From Clostridia bacterium (GTDB lineage: Bacteria; Bacillota; Clostridia; Christensenellales; Aristaeellaceae), in the NCBI GenBank assembly GCA_017460395.1, contig JAFUBA010000154.1, positions 1 to 64,000 of the forward strand: a stretch of 64,000 bases of DNA. The letters are read 5' to 3'. Shown piece by piece: positions 35,145 to 44,291 of this stretch. Within the stretch, counting starts at the first letter, position 1; each line of letters starts with the position of its first letter. The notes under the pieces were generated by a model. It did no database searches. It saw nothing but the letters and a program-made list of their open reading frames with translations, and was not told the origin of the DNA. Made by a program: the position numbers and the translations under genes.

Positions 35145-36638
35145 TCAGTGTTCAATCCAGTCTCTTGCCCGCTCCACGGCACGGTGCCATCCATGCAGGA
35201 GTTCCTCCCGCTTTTCCTCGGCCATCCTGGGCTCAAAGATCAGGTCCTGGTGCCAGAGTCCTTTCAGCTCATCCTCCGTCCCGTACACGCCGACCGCAAG
35301 GCCTGCCATGATCGCGGCGCCAAGCGCCGTCGTCTCCAGGACCTGGGGCCGCACCACCGGGATGCCCATGATGTCCGCCTCAAACTGCATCAGGAAAGCG
35401 TTGGCGCTGGCACCGCCGTCCACCTGCAGCTGCTTCGGCATCTGCCCGGAGTCCTTCTCCATGGCGTGCAGAAGATCGCAGGTCTGATAGGCGATGGCTT
35501 CCAGTGCTGCACGAACGATCTGAGCTCTGCCCGTGCCGCGCGTCATGCCCACCAGCGTGCCGCGGGCGTACTGGTCCCACCAGGGGGCACCCAGGCCCGT
35601 GAAGGCAGGGACCAGATAGACGCCGCCCGTATCCTTGATGGAGGCAGCGATCTCCTCGCTCTCTGCCACGTTCTTCACAAACTTCATCTCATCCCTCAGC
35701 CACTGCATGGTGGCACCGCCCATGAAGACGGAGCCCTCCAGGGCATAGCTGGGCTTTCCGCCCTTTCGCCACGCCATGGTGGAGAGGAGGCCTGACCTGG
35801 AATCCACCATATTGTCTCCGGTGTTCATGAGCATGAAGCAGCCGGTGCCGTAGGTGTTCTTCACCATGCCGGGCTCAAAGCAGGTCTGCCCGAAGAGGGA
35901 GGCGTGCTGGTCGCCCAGGATGGATGCCACGGGGACTGGGGTCCCGAGGATCTCAGGGTCCAGGGTGCCGACGATCTCACAGGAGTCCACGACTTTGGGC
36001 AGCATGCGCGCCGGGATGTTCAGCATATGGAGGAGTTCCTCGTCCCACTTCTGCTCCCGGATGTTGAAGAGCATGGTCCTGCCCGCATTTGTGGCGTCCG
36101 TCACGTGTGGATGGCCGGACACCATATGCCAGATGAGGAAGGAGTCGATGGTGCCGAAGCAGAGTTTCCCGTCCTCGGCGTCCTTCTGAAGCTGCATCTC
36201 ATCCAGGATCCAGCGGATCTTGGTGCCTGCAAAGTAGGCGTCCATCACAAGGCCGGTTTTCTGCCGGATGGTCTCCTCCCAGCCCTGGGCGCGGAGGCTG
36301 TCCACCATTTCACTGGTTCTGCGGCACTGCCAGACGATCGCATTGTGAACACACCGCCCCGTATCCCGGTCCCACACCAGCGTGGTCTCCCTCTGGTTTG
36401 TGATGCCGATGGCCGCAATCTGCTCGGGCTCGATGCCGGCCCGCTTCACGGCCCGCTGAAGGGCGCCGATCTGGGTCTGCAGGATCATGTTGGGATCATG
36501 CTCCACCCAGCCGGGTTGGGGGTAGATCTGCGGGAACTCCTCCGCATACTGGGACAGCATATGTCCCTCCAGATCAAAGACCACAGCCCTGGAGCTGGTG
36601 GTGCCCTGATCGAGGGCAATCAATACCTTGCCTGTCAT
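35145..36638 (-). CDS. glpK: Glycerol kinase
   Basis: 497 residues from ATG 36638, with AAGGAGG 7 bases upstream; two in-frame upstream codons lack a site. It has the FGGY-kinase N-terminus ALDQGTTSSRAVVFD, GITNQRETTLVWD, the glycerol-binding TNAGRTMLFNI and ILGDQHASLFGQ, and the C-terminal QVDGGASANAFLMQFEADI. It makes glycerol-3-phosphate from glycerol and ATP for the GlpA-like enzyme downstream. No glycerol facilitator gene is in the window. Confidence 0.97.
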   Translation of the reverse strand: MTGKVLIALDQGTTSSRAVVFDLEGHMLSQYAEEFPQIYPQPGWVEHDPNMILQTQIGALQRAVKRAGIEPEQIAAIGITNQRETTLVWDRDTGRCVHNAIVWQCRRTSEMVDSLRAQGWEETIRQKTGLVMDAYFAGTKIRWILDEMQLQKDAEDGKLCFGTIDSFLIWHMVSGHPHVTDATNAGRTMLFNIREQKWDEELLHMLNIPARMLPKVVDSCEIVGTLDPEILGTPVPVASILGDQHASLFGQTCFEPGMVKNTYGTGCFMLMNTGDNMVDSRSGLLSTMAWRKGGKPSYALEGSVFMGGATMQWLRDEMKFVKNVAESEEIAASIKDTGGVYLVPAFTGLGAPWWDQYARGTLVGMTRGTGRAQIVRAALEAIAYQTCDLLHAMEKDSGQMPKQLQVDGGASANAFLMQFEADIMGIPVVRPQVLETTALGAAIMAGLAVGVYGTEDELKGLWHQDLIFEPRMAEEKREELLHGWHRAVERARDWIEH

Positions 36639-36682
36639 GTTGGTCCTCCTTCTAAACATGCTGAATGAATCTTATGCCATGC

Positions 36683-37420
36683 TCAATTGATATACGGCAC
36701 CTGAATGCTCTCCATGACCTCCGCAACATTCCCCCGGATCACAAGGTCCGCCCGGCCGTCTGCCGGGGTCGGTTCCCTGTTGATCACCACCATGTGCTTT
36801 CCGTGAAAGCGCTCCGTCATGGAGGCCGCAGGCTCCACGGTGAGGCTTGTGCCGGCCACGATCAAAAGGTCCGCCTGGGAGATCTCCCGGTCAGCGCCCA
36901 TCATGACATAGCGGTCAGGTGCCTCACCGTACAGGACCACCTCCGGCTTCACCACGCCGCCGCAGTGCGGACACCTCGGGATGCCGCTCGTTCCCAGCAT
37001 CCAGGCCATGTCGTACACATCTCCGCAGTCCATGCAGACATTTCTGTGCACGGTCCCGTGGATCTCATAGAGACGGATGTTCCCGGCGATCCGGTGAAGT
37101 CCGTCAATATTCTGCGTGACGATGCCGCGAAGCCGGTCCGCTTTCTCAAGCTCATATAGCTTTCTGTGCGCCGCGTTCGGCCTTGCCCCCGGGTGCAGAA
37201 GATAGCGCCTGTAATAGTCAAAGAACGTCTCCGGGTGGAGATAGAAAAAGGAGGAGGACAGAATCATCTCGGGGGTGAGCCCCTGAAACTCCTCCTGGTA
37301 CAGCCCGTCCGGGCTCCTGAAGTCAGGGATGCCGCTCTCCGTCGACACGCCTGCACCGCCAAAAAAGACGATCCTTCGGGCCCCATTCACCATGCGCTGC
37401 AGATCTTGAAGTTCTTCCAC
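36683..37420 (-). CDS. Sir2-family NAD-dependent protein deacylase (copy 1)
   Basis: 245 residues from a GTG start at 37420 with GAGGG upstream. NAD-binding GGAGVSTESGIPDFRS, catalytic region TQNIDGLH and YEIHGTV, and a complete zinc site CMDC...CPHC. AGTSLTVEPAAS completes the NAD pocket. Sirtuins remove acyl groups from lysines. The gene lies 44 bases upstream of glpK and shares its promoter, so regulation of glycerol enzymes by deacylation is an attractive inference. A second sirtuin lies at 59797. Confidence 0.95.
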   Translation of the reverse strand: MEELQDLQRMVNGARRIVFFGGAGVSTESGIPDFRSPDGLYQEEFQGLTPEMILSSSFFYLHPETFFDYYRRYLLHPGARPNAAHRKLYELEKADRLRGIVTQNIDGLHRIAGNIRLYEIHGTVHRNVCMDCGDVYDMAWMLGTSGIPRCPHCGGVVKPEVVLYGEAPDRYVMMGADREISQADLLIVAGTSLTVEPAASMTERFHGKHMVVINREPTPADGRADLVIRGNVAEVMESIQVPYIN

Positions 37421-37501
37421 ATCCGATCCCTCACATCCGGTGCCACCATAACACTAATCTATCTTCACAGCCATTTTTACGGTCAGTTTCAGTCAGTGAA
37501 A

Positions 37502-37530
37502 AGTATAGCATCCTGAGACCTCCGGCACAA
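37502..37530 (-). promoter_or_regulatory. Promoter of the sirtuin-glycerol operon
   Basis: On the minus strand TTGTGC (37525-37530), a 17-base spacer and TATACT (37502-37507), about 80 bases upstream of the sirtuin start. It would drive all five genes down to 32034. Confidence 0.75.
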
Positions 37531-37534
37531 GAAA

Positions 37535-37561
37535 CGGGCGCCGCCGGTCAGGCGGTGCCCG
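37535..37561 (-). terminator. Terminator of the GH38 gene
   Basis: CGGGCACCGCC pairs with GGCGGCGCCCG (one mismatched pair) around a five-base loop on the minus strand, followed by TTTCTTG. It abuts the next promoter. Confidence 0.7.
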
Positions 37562-37582
37562 CAAAGACATGTCCTGTCAGAT

Positions 37583-40500
37583 TCAGTTCTTCAGGAGCTC
37601 TGGCGAGATGCCAAGCGTGATGATCTCGAAGGGTTTATACGAAACATCCACGGCCTCTTCCTGAACATCCTCCAGCATATTGAGGATCCTGACCCTGAAG
37701 GGGAAACGTAACCTGCCGCGGCGGCCATCCTGCTCGGAGAGCCTCAGCACCACCATTTCCCCATTCTCAGACACCTTCATGGCCTGGAGCACGAGTCCGG
37801 ATTCTCCCAGCACCTCTTTCAGGACATCCGGGAAGTAAACATCGCTCCTGCGAAAATTCGTGTTGTATTCGATGGCCCGCCGGTTGATCTCCGCTTTCAC
37901 ATGGTCGCCCTCATGGGCAAAGATCATGTAGGAGAAGCAGTGCTTACCCATATCAGAGGTGATATCCGGGCGGATGGTGGACCTGAGAAGGCTCAGGGAG
38001 ATTTCATTTCCCTCCAGGCCGACACCGTATTTTCCATCATTGATGATGGCCACGCCATAGTCCACTTCGCTCATGTCCATCCACCTGTGATGGCACACCT
38101 CGAACCTCGCCTGCTGCCAGGTGGTGTTCTTGTTGAGTTCTCTGTGAATATACCCCGCGCTGGTATCACAGGTCAGATACCTTGTGAGCACATTCGGTGC
38201 GAAGTTAACCTTCATGAGACGGTGCTTTTCATGCCAGTCAACCCGGTGCTCCACCTCCACGGCGCCGTGCTCATCAAAGAAGCGGATGATCATCTCCCAT
38301 GTGCTCTTCCCGGTGGTAAACGTGCAGGAAAGCTCCAGCGTCAGCTCATCCTGCCGAACCACATGCAGGGGCTTTTCCAGCGTCAGCGGAATCTCTTTGT
38401 CCTTGTAGTTCGGGAGAATGTCCCAGGCATCATAGACACCGGGATTGTCTGCATACAGGTGCAGCTTGTTGAAGCCGCCCCCCTCACGGACATACTCTTC
38501 CTCGTATCTGGTCTCGGCATTTTTCAGCGATACGAAGCTGCCGTCCGGACGGAGGACAGCGTCGACAAGCAATCCCGTGACGTGCAGGTTACCGTTGCTC
38601 AGGAGATGGACGGTGAACGTGTCATCTTCATCCTCTTCTTCGTCGGCATCCTCGTCACCATACTCATATTCGTCATCGTCATACTCATCAAAGTCATAGC
38701 CGTCGATGACATGTATGGTATCCAGACTCTCGCCGATGAGTGTGTAGGATCCCTTTACGCCGTTTCTGCAGGCTAAGCCCTTCTCATCCTGAACGAAGCC
38801 GCACAGGACACTCACGTTCCAGGGCAGCGTATTCAGGATATCGCAGTCCGACAGATCCCGTCCACCCTCGAGGATCTCCATCAGTTCTTTTTCGATCTGG
38901 GCATAGTCTGCCATGGCATCCTCGTAGACGGGATGGATGTGACTGCCGGGGAGAATATCGTGGAACTGGTTGAGGAGCAGCTTCTTCCACAGGCTCCGCA
39001 GCTGTTCCTGCGGATACGCTTCACCCTTCAGCCATCTGAGGGTGGAGATGATCTCCGTCTCCCTCAGGAGCTCCTCCAGCTTCCTGTTGGCCCGCTTGAT
39101 GTTGCTCTTGGTGGTGAAGGTGCCTCTGTGCATCTCAAGGTACAGTTCCCCGTCCCAGACGCTCAGGTTTTTATTTCCCTCCAGGTTCCTGTGCAGAAAC
39201 TCGCTGCCGCCCATGATTTCGGTCTTCGGCATGACGGACAGCTTTTCAAAGCGGCTAGCCAGCTCCAGCATCTCCTCCGTGACACCGCTGCCGCCGTCGC
39301 CGTATCCGTACATGCTCAGCGTCTGCCCGCCGACTTCCTTGTCCTGATAGGCCTCCCAGTTCTCCTGGATCTGGGAAGGCATGTTCCAGGTGATAAAGTG
39401 GGTCGGCGGCACGCAGGCATACACCTCGCTCCCATCGATGCCCCGCCAGATGAAGTTATTGTGCGGGAAGCGGTTGGTATCGTTCCAGGTGGACATCTTG
39501 TTGGACACAAAATAGTTCACACCGCTCTTTTTCAGGATCTGGGGCATGATCCAGCTGTTGCCGAACACATCCGGCAGCCACGCGTTGTCGATGGTCTTCC
39601 CGAAGGCCTTCCGGAAATAGTGCTGGCCGTAAAGAAGCTGGCGCGTGAGAGACTCCGCGCAGGGGATGTTGCAGTCGGGTTCCACATACATGGCACCGAC
39701 CGGCTCAAACTGTCCCCTCGCCACCTTCTCCCTGAGCTCCGCAAACAGCTCCGGATAATACTTTTCCAGTGTCTCATAGGTGTAGGCCTGGGTGTGGGTA
39801 TACTTGAACCACGGGTACCGGTCCATGAGGCGCAGCTGAATGAGGATGGTCCTGGCATTTTTCTGCACGGCATGGATCCTGCGCCAGTAGTAGGCAAGAT
39901 CCAGGTGGGAGTGGCCCACCAGTGCCACATTGCCGCTGCCGCCAAAGTCTGTATTCTGATAGATATGCTCCTCCACATACCTGAGCGCCTCGTCCACGCC
40001 CTCATACGTGTCAAAGTCCACCAGATCCAGGCCCTTTGAAAGCTCCCTGAAGAGGAATGTCCGATAATCCTCATTGAAGTACTCGCTGTGGGCGATATCC
40101 ATGAGGAGGGTGTAGTCATAGACCAGCGCCTGTACGCTGTCCCGGACGGTGGCAAGATACATGCCCTCAAACACCTGACGGCAGCCGCGGATCGCCATGG
40201 ACTCAGGGTTGCGCTCGTCATCTGGCTTGGAGCGGTTGTAGGCCTCAATCTCAATCATCAGTTCCGGCCTGTCGATATAGGGGTTCAGGAGGATCCGCTC
40301 CCGGTTGGGGTCAAGGCCGCCCACAAACTTTCCATTGATCTTCACGATCATCTCCGCGGCCGTCCAGAGGGTCAGATACACATTCTTGCCGCGCATGTGT
40401 TCCGGGATCACGGCCTTTCCTCTGATAAACGCCGTGCCGTCGGGCGTAAAGTACATGTCGCCCTTTCTGAGGGTCCGTTCCTCCCCGTCCTCAAAGACGT

Positions 40501-40651
40501 ACTGATTTTCCGTGATCTGTCTGGCATCCCGGATGGTCAGGTCCGTGACCTCCACCTTCTCCTCATAGATGCCCCGCTTCAGCCACACAAACCTCAGGTC
40601 TGTCCACTCCTCGGGACGCATGCTCCTGCGGACTACTTTCACATGTGCCAT
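37583..40651 (-). CDS. GH38 alpha-mannosidase
   Basis: 1022 residues. After an N-terminal beta domain the catalytic barrel begins near 240. GHSHLDLAYYW holds the zinc ligands His249 and Asp251, and WLPDVFG carries the nucleophile Asp361. The central three-helix region (about 520-600, HDILPGSHIHPVY) and C-terminal beta-sandwich follow the GH38 order. An odd acidic stretch of about 26 residues (near 665-690; bases about 38625-38705) made almost only of Asp, Glu and Tyr interrupts the C-terminal half. No signal peptide, so it acts on imported oligosaccharide in the cytosol. RBS AAAGGAG. Confidence 0.92.
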   Translation of the reverse strand: MAHVKVVRRSMRPEEWTDLRFVWLKRGIYEEKVEVTDLTIRDARQITENQYVFEDGEERTLRKGDMYFTPDGTAFIRGKAVIPEHMRGKNVYLTLWTAAEMIVKINGKFVGGLDPNRERILLNPYIDRPELMIEIEAYNRSKPDDERNPESMAIRGCRQVFEGMYLATVRDSVQALVYDYTLLMDIAHSEYFNEDYRTFLFRELSKGLDLVDFDTYEGVDEALRYVEEHIYQNTDFGGSGNVALVGHSHLDLAYYWRRIHAVQKNARTILIQLRLMDRYPWFKYTHTQAYTYETLEKYYPELFAELREKVARGQFEPVGAMYVEPDCNIPCAESLTRQLLYGQHYFRKAFGKTIDNAWLPDVFGNSWIMPQILKKSGVNYFVSNKMSTWNDTNRFPHNNFIWRGIDGSEVYACVPPTHFITWNMPSQIQENWEAYQDKEVGGQTLSMYGYGDGGSGVTEEMLELASRFEKLSVMPKTEIMGGSEFLHRNLEGNKNLSVWDGELYLEMHRGTFTTKSNIKRANRKLEELLRETEIISTLRWLKGEAYPQEQLRSLWKKLLLNQFHDILPGSHIHPVYEDAMADYAQIEKELMEILEGGRDLSDCDILNTLPWNVSVLCGFVQDEKGLACRNGVKGSYTLIGESLDTIHVIDGYDFDEYDDDEYEYGDEDADEEEDEDDTFTVHLLSNGNLHVTGLLVDAVLRPDGSFVSLKNAETRYEEEYVREGGGFNKLHLYADNPGVYDAWDILPNYKDKEIPLTLEKPLHVVRQDELTLELSCTFTTGKSTWEMIIRFFDEHGAVEVEHRVDWHEKHRLMKVNFAPNVLTRYLTCDTSAGYIHRELNKNTTWQQARFEVCHHRWMDMSEVDYGVAIINDGKYGVGLEGNEISLSLLRSTIRPDITSDMGKHCFSYMIFAHEGDHVKAEINRRAIEYNTNFRRSDVYFPDVLKEVLGESGLVLQAMKVSENGEMVVLRLSEQDGRRGRLRFPFRVRILNMLEDVQEEAVDVSYKPFEIITLGISPELLKN

Positions 40652-40705
40652 GAAATTTCTCCTTTAGGTCTCTTCATCTCGGTCACCGTGTGTACCCGTA
40701 CTGTT

Positions 40706-40978
40706 TTACTGGTTGTCCCAGAAGAAGGGTTTCCTGCGGATTGCCTGAATCCGGACCCGCTCCCCCAGACCCTGGTAGATTTTCTCCTCCATCCAGTGGC
40801 AGCAGCGGTCCAGGATCAGGCACTTGGAACACTCGCCGCGGAATACCATCTGCAGTGTATCGCCATCCATGCCCTGGAATTCTACCCATCCGCCGTCGCC
40901 CTGGAGCCTTGGCGCCAGGTTCGCTTCTATGTACGTCTGTACATCTTCTCCGGCAGTGATACCCCTGTTTTCACCCAT
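40706..40978 (-). CDS. NifU-like C-terminal-domain protein
   Basis: 90 residues from ATG 40978 with AGGGGG upstream. LAPRLQGDGGWVEF and GECSKC (Cys50, Cys53) match the NifU/Nfu domain, in which a CxxC pair from two subunits holds a [4Fe-4S] cluster. Two more Cys follow at 59-60. Free-standing Nfu proteins carry or scaffold Fe-S clusters. It lies 54 bases upstream of the GH38 gene on the same strand and may be co-transcribed, without obvious functional logic. Confidence 0.85.
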   Translation of the reverse strand: MGENRGITAGEDVQTYIEANLAPRLQGDGGWVEFQGMDGDTLQMVFRGECSKCLILDRCCHWMEEKIYQGLGERVRIQAIRRKPFFWDNQ

Positions 40979-41013
40979 AGAAACAGCCCCCTGTGAAATA
41001 AAAATCTGGTAAA

Positions 41014-41042
41014 ATCTTATCCTATCTTCTTTTCCGGCGCAA
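41014..41042 (-). promoter_or_regulatory. Promoter of the NifU-like and GH38 genes
   Basis: On the minus strand TTGCGC (41037-41042), a 17-base spacer and TAAGAT (41014-41019), about 35 bases before the start codon. Confidence 0.6.
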
Positions 41043-41068
41043 TACGTCCTGTCGCACCTGTCCAGGAT

Positions 41069-41098
41069 TTGGCCGGTCACGCCTGATTGTGCTATACT
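41069..41098 (+). promoter_or_regulatory. Promoter of the metallophosphoesterase gene
   Basis: TTGGCC (41069-41074), an 18-base spacer and TATACT (41093-41098), 57 bases upstream of the start codon. Confidence 0.6.
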
Positions 41099-41154
41099 CC
41101 GCCAAAGCGCCCTTGCCACATGCTGCGCGGGTGATACTCTCTGGAGGTACTTCC

Positions 41155-41802
41155 ATGAAGCTTGGCATTCTCTCGGATACCCACGACCTTCTGCGGATGG
41201 AGGTTCTCCATGCCCTTTCCGGGGCAGATGTGATTCTGCATGCCGGCGACATCTGCTCAGAAAAGATCCTGGAGCGCCTGAGCGCGATCGCCCCGACGCA
41301 TGCCGTGCGCGGGAATGCCGACAAGGCGTGGGCCGAGCACCTGCCCGCCGAACTGGACCTTGTGCTCGGGGAGATTCGCGTCTTCATGACCCACAAAAAG
41401 AAAGATCTTCCGGAGGACCTCTCCCCCTACGACCTCGTGATCTGCGGGCACTCCCACCAGTATCTGGAAAGCCGCCTTGGCGGCACCGTCTTCCTGAATC
41501 CAGGCTCCTGCGGGCCCAGGCGCTTTCATCAGGCCATCACGTTGGCTGTGGCTGATGTATCAGGCAGGGATATCAATGTCCACAGGATCGACATCGCCCA
41601 CGCCCTGCCAAAGACTGTGCCCGATGCGGATGTGCGCTCCCAGATCGAGGCAGTCGTGAAGGCCACCCAGAAGGGCGTAAGTCCTTCTGAGATCGCGAGA
41701 AAGCACGGATGGGATCCGGATATGTGTGAACAGATCGCCAGGCTCTATGTAACCCATCCCGGTGTGACGGTGGATGGGATCATGTGGAAGATGGGGATCT
41801 GA
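41155..41802 (+). CDS. YfcE/MJ0936-type metallophosphoesterase with C-terminal helical extension
   Basis: 215 residues from ATG 41155 with TGGAGG upstream. The metal motifs are in order: ILSDTHD, HAGDI, GNADK, MTHKK and GHSHQ. The core ends near 155. The remaining ~60 residues (VSPSEIARKHGWDPDMCEQIARLYVTHP in two pieces) look like a small helix-turn-helix module, which is unusual for the minimal family. The family hydrolyses phosphodiesters such as 2',3'-cAMP or bis-pNPP in vitro; the natural substrate is unknown. Confidence 0.88.
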   Translation: MKLGILSDTHDLLRMEVLHALSGADVILHAGDICSEKILERLSAIAPTHAVRGNADKAWAEHLPAELDLVLGEIRVFMTHKKKDLPEDLSPYDLVICGHSHQYLESRLGGTVFLNPGSCGPRRFHQAITLAVADVSGRDINVHRIDIAHALPKTVPDADVRSQIEAVVKATQKGVSPSEIARKHGWDPDMCEQIARLYVTHPGVTVDGIMWKMGI

Positions 41803-41855
41803 CGAATTCAGAATCCCGAGTCCAAAATCTAATACAATAAATAGGAAGTGATTTC

Positions 41856-42710
41856 ATGAGCGCTTTGAAGACAGGTCTGGTCATGGAGGGTGGCGCCATG
41901 CGCGGCATGTTCACGTGCGGCGTCATCGACACCCTGATGGAACATGACATCTCCTTTGACGGAGCCATCGGCATTTCTGCCGGTGCAGTCTTTGGCTGCA
42001 ACTACCAGTCCCGCCAGATTGGCCGCGCCATCCGCTACAATCTTGCCTACTGCAGGGATCCCAGGTACTGTTCTCTGAGATCCTATCTCAAAACCGGTGA
42101 CCTGTACGGCGTGGACTTCTGCTACCATGAGATCCCGGACCGCCTGGACCCTTTTGACAGGAAGGCATTCAGAGAAAATCCCATGGACTTTTTCGTGGGT
42201 GCGACGGATGTCGCCACAGGAAAGCCCGTCTATCACCTGTGCCGGAACGGGGAAGCGCATGATATGCTCTACTTTCAGGCATCCGCCTCCATGCCCTTTG
42301 TATCGAGAAAGGTCGAGGTGGACGGTCTGCAGCTTCTTGACGGCGGGATCTCGGATCCTGTACCGTACGCCTTCATGCAGAAAAAGGGGTATGACCGCCT
42401 TGTGCTGATCCTCACACAGCCAAGAGGCTATCGGAAGAAGTCATCCGCCCTCGGCGGCGTCTTTCGCGCAGCGCTTCGCAAAACACCGAAGCTGGCAGAG
42501 GCCATGGCCGGTCGGCCGGAACTCTATAACCGGCAGATGGAGGAGATCGACAGCCTTGAAGCAAGCGGGCAGGCACTTGTGATCAGGCCGCCCGCGGCCC
42601 TTCAGATCGGGCATACGGAGCACGATCCAAGACAGCTTCAGCGCGTCTATGACATCGGGAGAGAGGTTGCCATGCAGCGCCTCAAGGATATCACAAAATA
42701 TCTCGTATGA
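41856..42710 (+). CDS. Patatin-like phospholipase
   Basis: 284 residues. The oxyanion loop GGAMRGMFTCGV, nucleophile elbow GISAG and the Asp of LLDGGISDPVPY make the Ser-Asp dyad of bacterial patatins of the RssA/YjjU kind. No signal peptide. Likely an acyl-ester hydrolase on membrane lipid from the cytosolic side. RBS AGGAAG; 53 bases after the phosphoesterase gene and probably in the same transcript. A strong terminator follows. Confidence 0.92.
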   Translation: MSALKTGLVMEGGAMRGMFTCGVIDTLMEHDISFDGAIGISAGAVFGCNYQSRQIGRAIRYNLAYCRDPRYCSLRSYLKTGDLYGVDFCYHEIPDRLDPFDRKAFRENPMDFFVGATDVATGKPVYHLCRNGEAHDMLYFQASASMPFVSRKVEVDGLQLLDGGISDPVPYAFMQKKGYDRLVLILTQPRGYRKKSSALGGVFRAALRKTPKLAEAMAGRPELYNRQMEEIDSLEASGQALVIRPPAALQIGHTEHDPRQLQRVYDIGREVAMQRLKDITKYLV

Positions 42711-42717
42711 GAACCTT

Positions 42718-42753
42718 ATGGGCATTTCCTGAAAGGAAATGCCCATATTTTTA
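42718..42753 (+). terminator. Terminator after the patatin gene
   Basis: ATGGGCATTTCCT (42718-42730) pairs perfectly with AGGAAATGCCCAT (42734-42746), then ATTTTTAT. Confidence 0.95.
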
Positions 42754-42915
42754 TACTATCCGTGTATATTGTTCAGAAAATACTCAAAAGTCCTTGCGTA
42801 TTTGTCCATTTTGTGATAACTTTCACACACATTACCGCCCCACAGGCGGGATGACCGGTGCCACGTTTCCTTTCCGTACCACTTATCCCCAACAATTTCA
42901 TCAAGGAGGACTTTC

Positions 42916-44256
42916 ATGCGTAAACTCAGTATGCTGGTTGCCCTCGTCATGCTGGCCGTGCTGGCTCTTTCTGCCGTGCCCGCCCTGGCTGACAAGACCG
43001 TCATCACCTACTGGTCCAATGACCGTCACGACGAAGCGTACATGAACGAAGTCATCAACAAGTTCAACGCCGAGCATGACGACATCGAAATCAACATGGT
43101 CATCATGACCGACGACTTCGAGAATTCCATCCTGCTGGCCTATGACGGCGGCACCGCCCCGGACATCATCGGCCAGTCCGTCACCCTCAAGAACATGGTG
43201 GACTATGAGGCCGTCGTGGACCTGGCACCCTACATCGAGAAGGATGAAGAGTATCAGAAGGTCAACGATCCTTTCAACCACAAGTATGAAGGCCTCAACG
43301 CCATCGGCGATGCCATCTACTGGGTGCCCTCCGGCATGCGTTCCGGCGTGCGCATTGAGTACAACAAGGCGCTCCTGGAAGCTTCCGGCTTCTCCGGCAT
43401 TCCTTCCAGCCTCCCCGAGTACATCGAGATGGCCAAGAAGATCTCTGAGGACGGCGCAGCCAACACTCCTCAGACCTACGGCATCGGCTTCACCTCCTCC
43501 TCCCCCTTCGAGCGTCAGCTGGAGATGATGGCTCAGGTGTCCGGTGTGTTCTACTATGACTACGCAAACGGCAAGTTCGACTTCACCGGCTACAAGCCCT
43601 TCCTGGAAGCCGGCCGTGAGCTGGTGGCCGTCGCCTATCCGGATCAGCAGGGCGTGGACAACATGCGCGCTCAATTTGCTGCCGGTTCCTTCGCCCTGTG
43701 GGGAAATGCCTCCCAGGAAGCAGGCGTGTTCACCAGCCAGTTCCCGGTCAACGATTTTGAGTGGGGCGTCTCCCCTGTTCCCTCCCTCGACGGCGAGATC
43801 AAGGGCGCTCTGCAGACCAACCCCAACAAGGGCTATCTCATGATGAGCTCCTGCAAGAACCGCGATGCCGCATGGGAAGTGATCCGTTACCTCCAGAGCG
43901 AAGACGTGCTCAAGGGCTACATGGAGGGCGGCTACGATCTGCCCATCACCTCCTACATCGACAGCATCATCGACAAGAGCAAGATGGGCCGTATGGCTGA
44001 TTTCTCCCTCCTGGACTATGAGTCTGTGTATCCCGCCGTGCCCACCATCAACCTCATCGGTGATGACTACAGGACCGTGCTGTGGAACGCCATCATGGGC
44101 TATGCTGAGATCGACGATGCCATCGCTGACCTGAACACCCGTTACAATCAGGCCTATGACGAGGACGTCTCCCTGGGCTTCGTGCAGCGTCTGGTGATTG
44201 CAGACTATGATCCGCTTCACCCCTCTGCAGGCACCGTGACTTGGGAAACCAAATAA
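42916..44256 (+). CDS. Sugar ABC transporter substrate-binding protein without lipobox
   Basis: 446 residues, family 1 solute-binding fold. The signal peptide MRKLSMLVALVMLAVLALSA is followed by VPALA-DK. It has no Cys at the cleavage site, although monoderm binding proteins are normally lipid-anchored. The mature start ITYWSNDRHDEAYMNEVINK and FNPNKGYLMMSSCKN-type C-terminal lobe (KGYLMMSSCKNRDAAWEVI) are typical of oligosaccharide binders. The permeases downstream complete an importer whose ATPase must be encoded elsewhere. RBS AAGGAGG. Confidence 0.92.
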   Translation: MRKLSMLVALVMLAVLALSAVPALADKTVITYWSNDRHDEAYMNEVINKFNAEHDDIEINMVIMTDDFENSILLAYDGGTAPDIIGQSVTLKNMVDYEAVVDLAPYIEKDEEYQKVNDPFNHKYEGLNAIGDAIYWVPSGMRSGVRIEYNKALLEASGFSGIPSSLPEYIEMAKKISEDGAANTPQTYGIGFTSSSPFERQLEMMAQVSGVFYYDYANGKFDFTGYKPFLEAGRELVAVAYPDQQGVDNMRAQFAAGSFALWGNASQEAGVFTSQFPVNDFEWGVSPVPSLDGEIKGALQTNPNKGYLMMSSCKNRDAAWEVIRYLQSEDVLKGYMEGGYDLPITSYIDSIIDKSKMGRMADFSLLDYESVYPAVPTINLIGDDYRTVLWNAIMGYAEIDDAIADLNTRYNQAYDEDVSLGFVQRLVIADYDPLHPSAGTVTWETK

Positions 44257-44291
44257 GTCGCACTGACATCTGACGCCCTGCGTCAGTCTGA

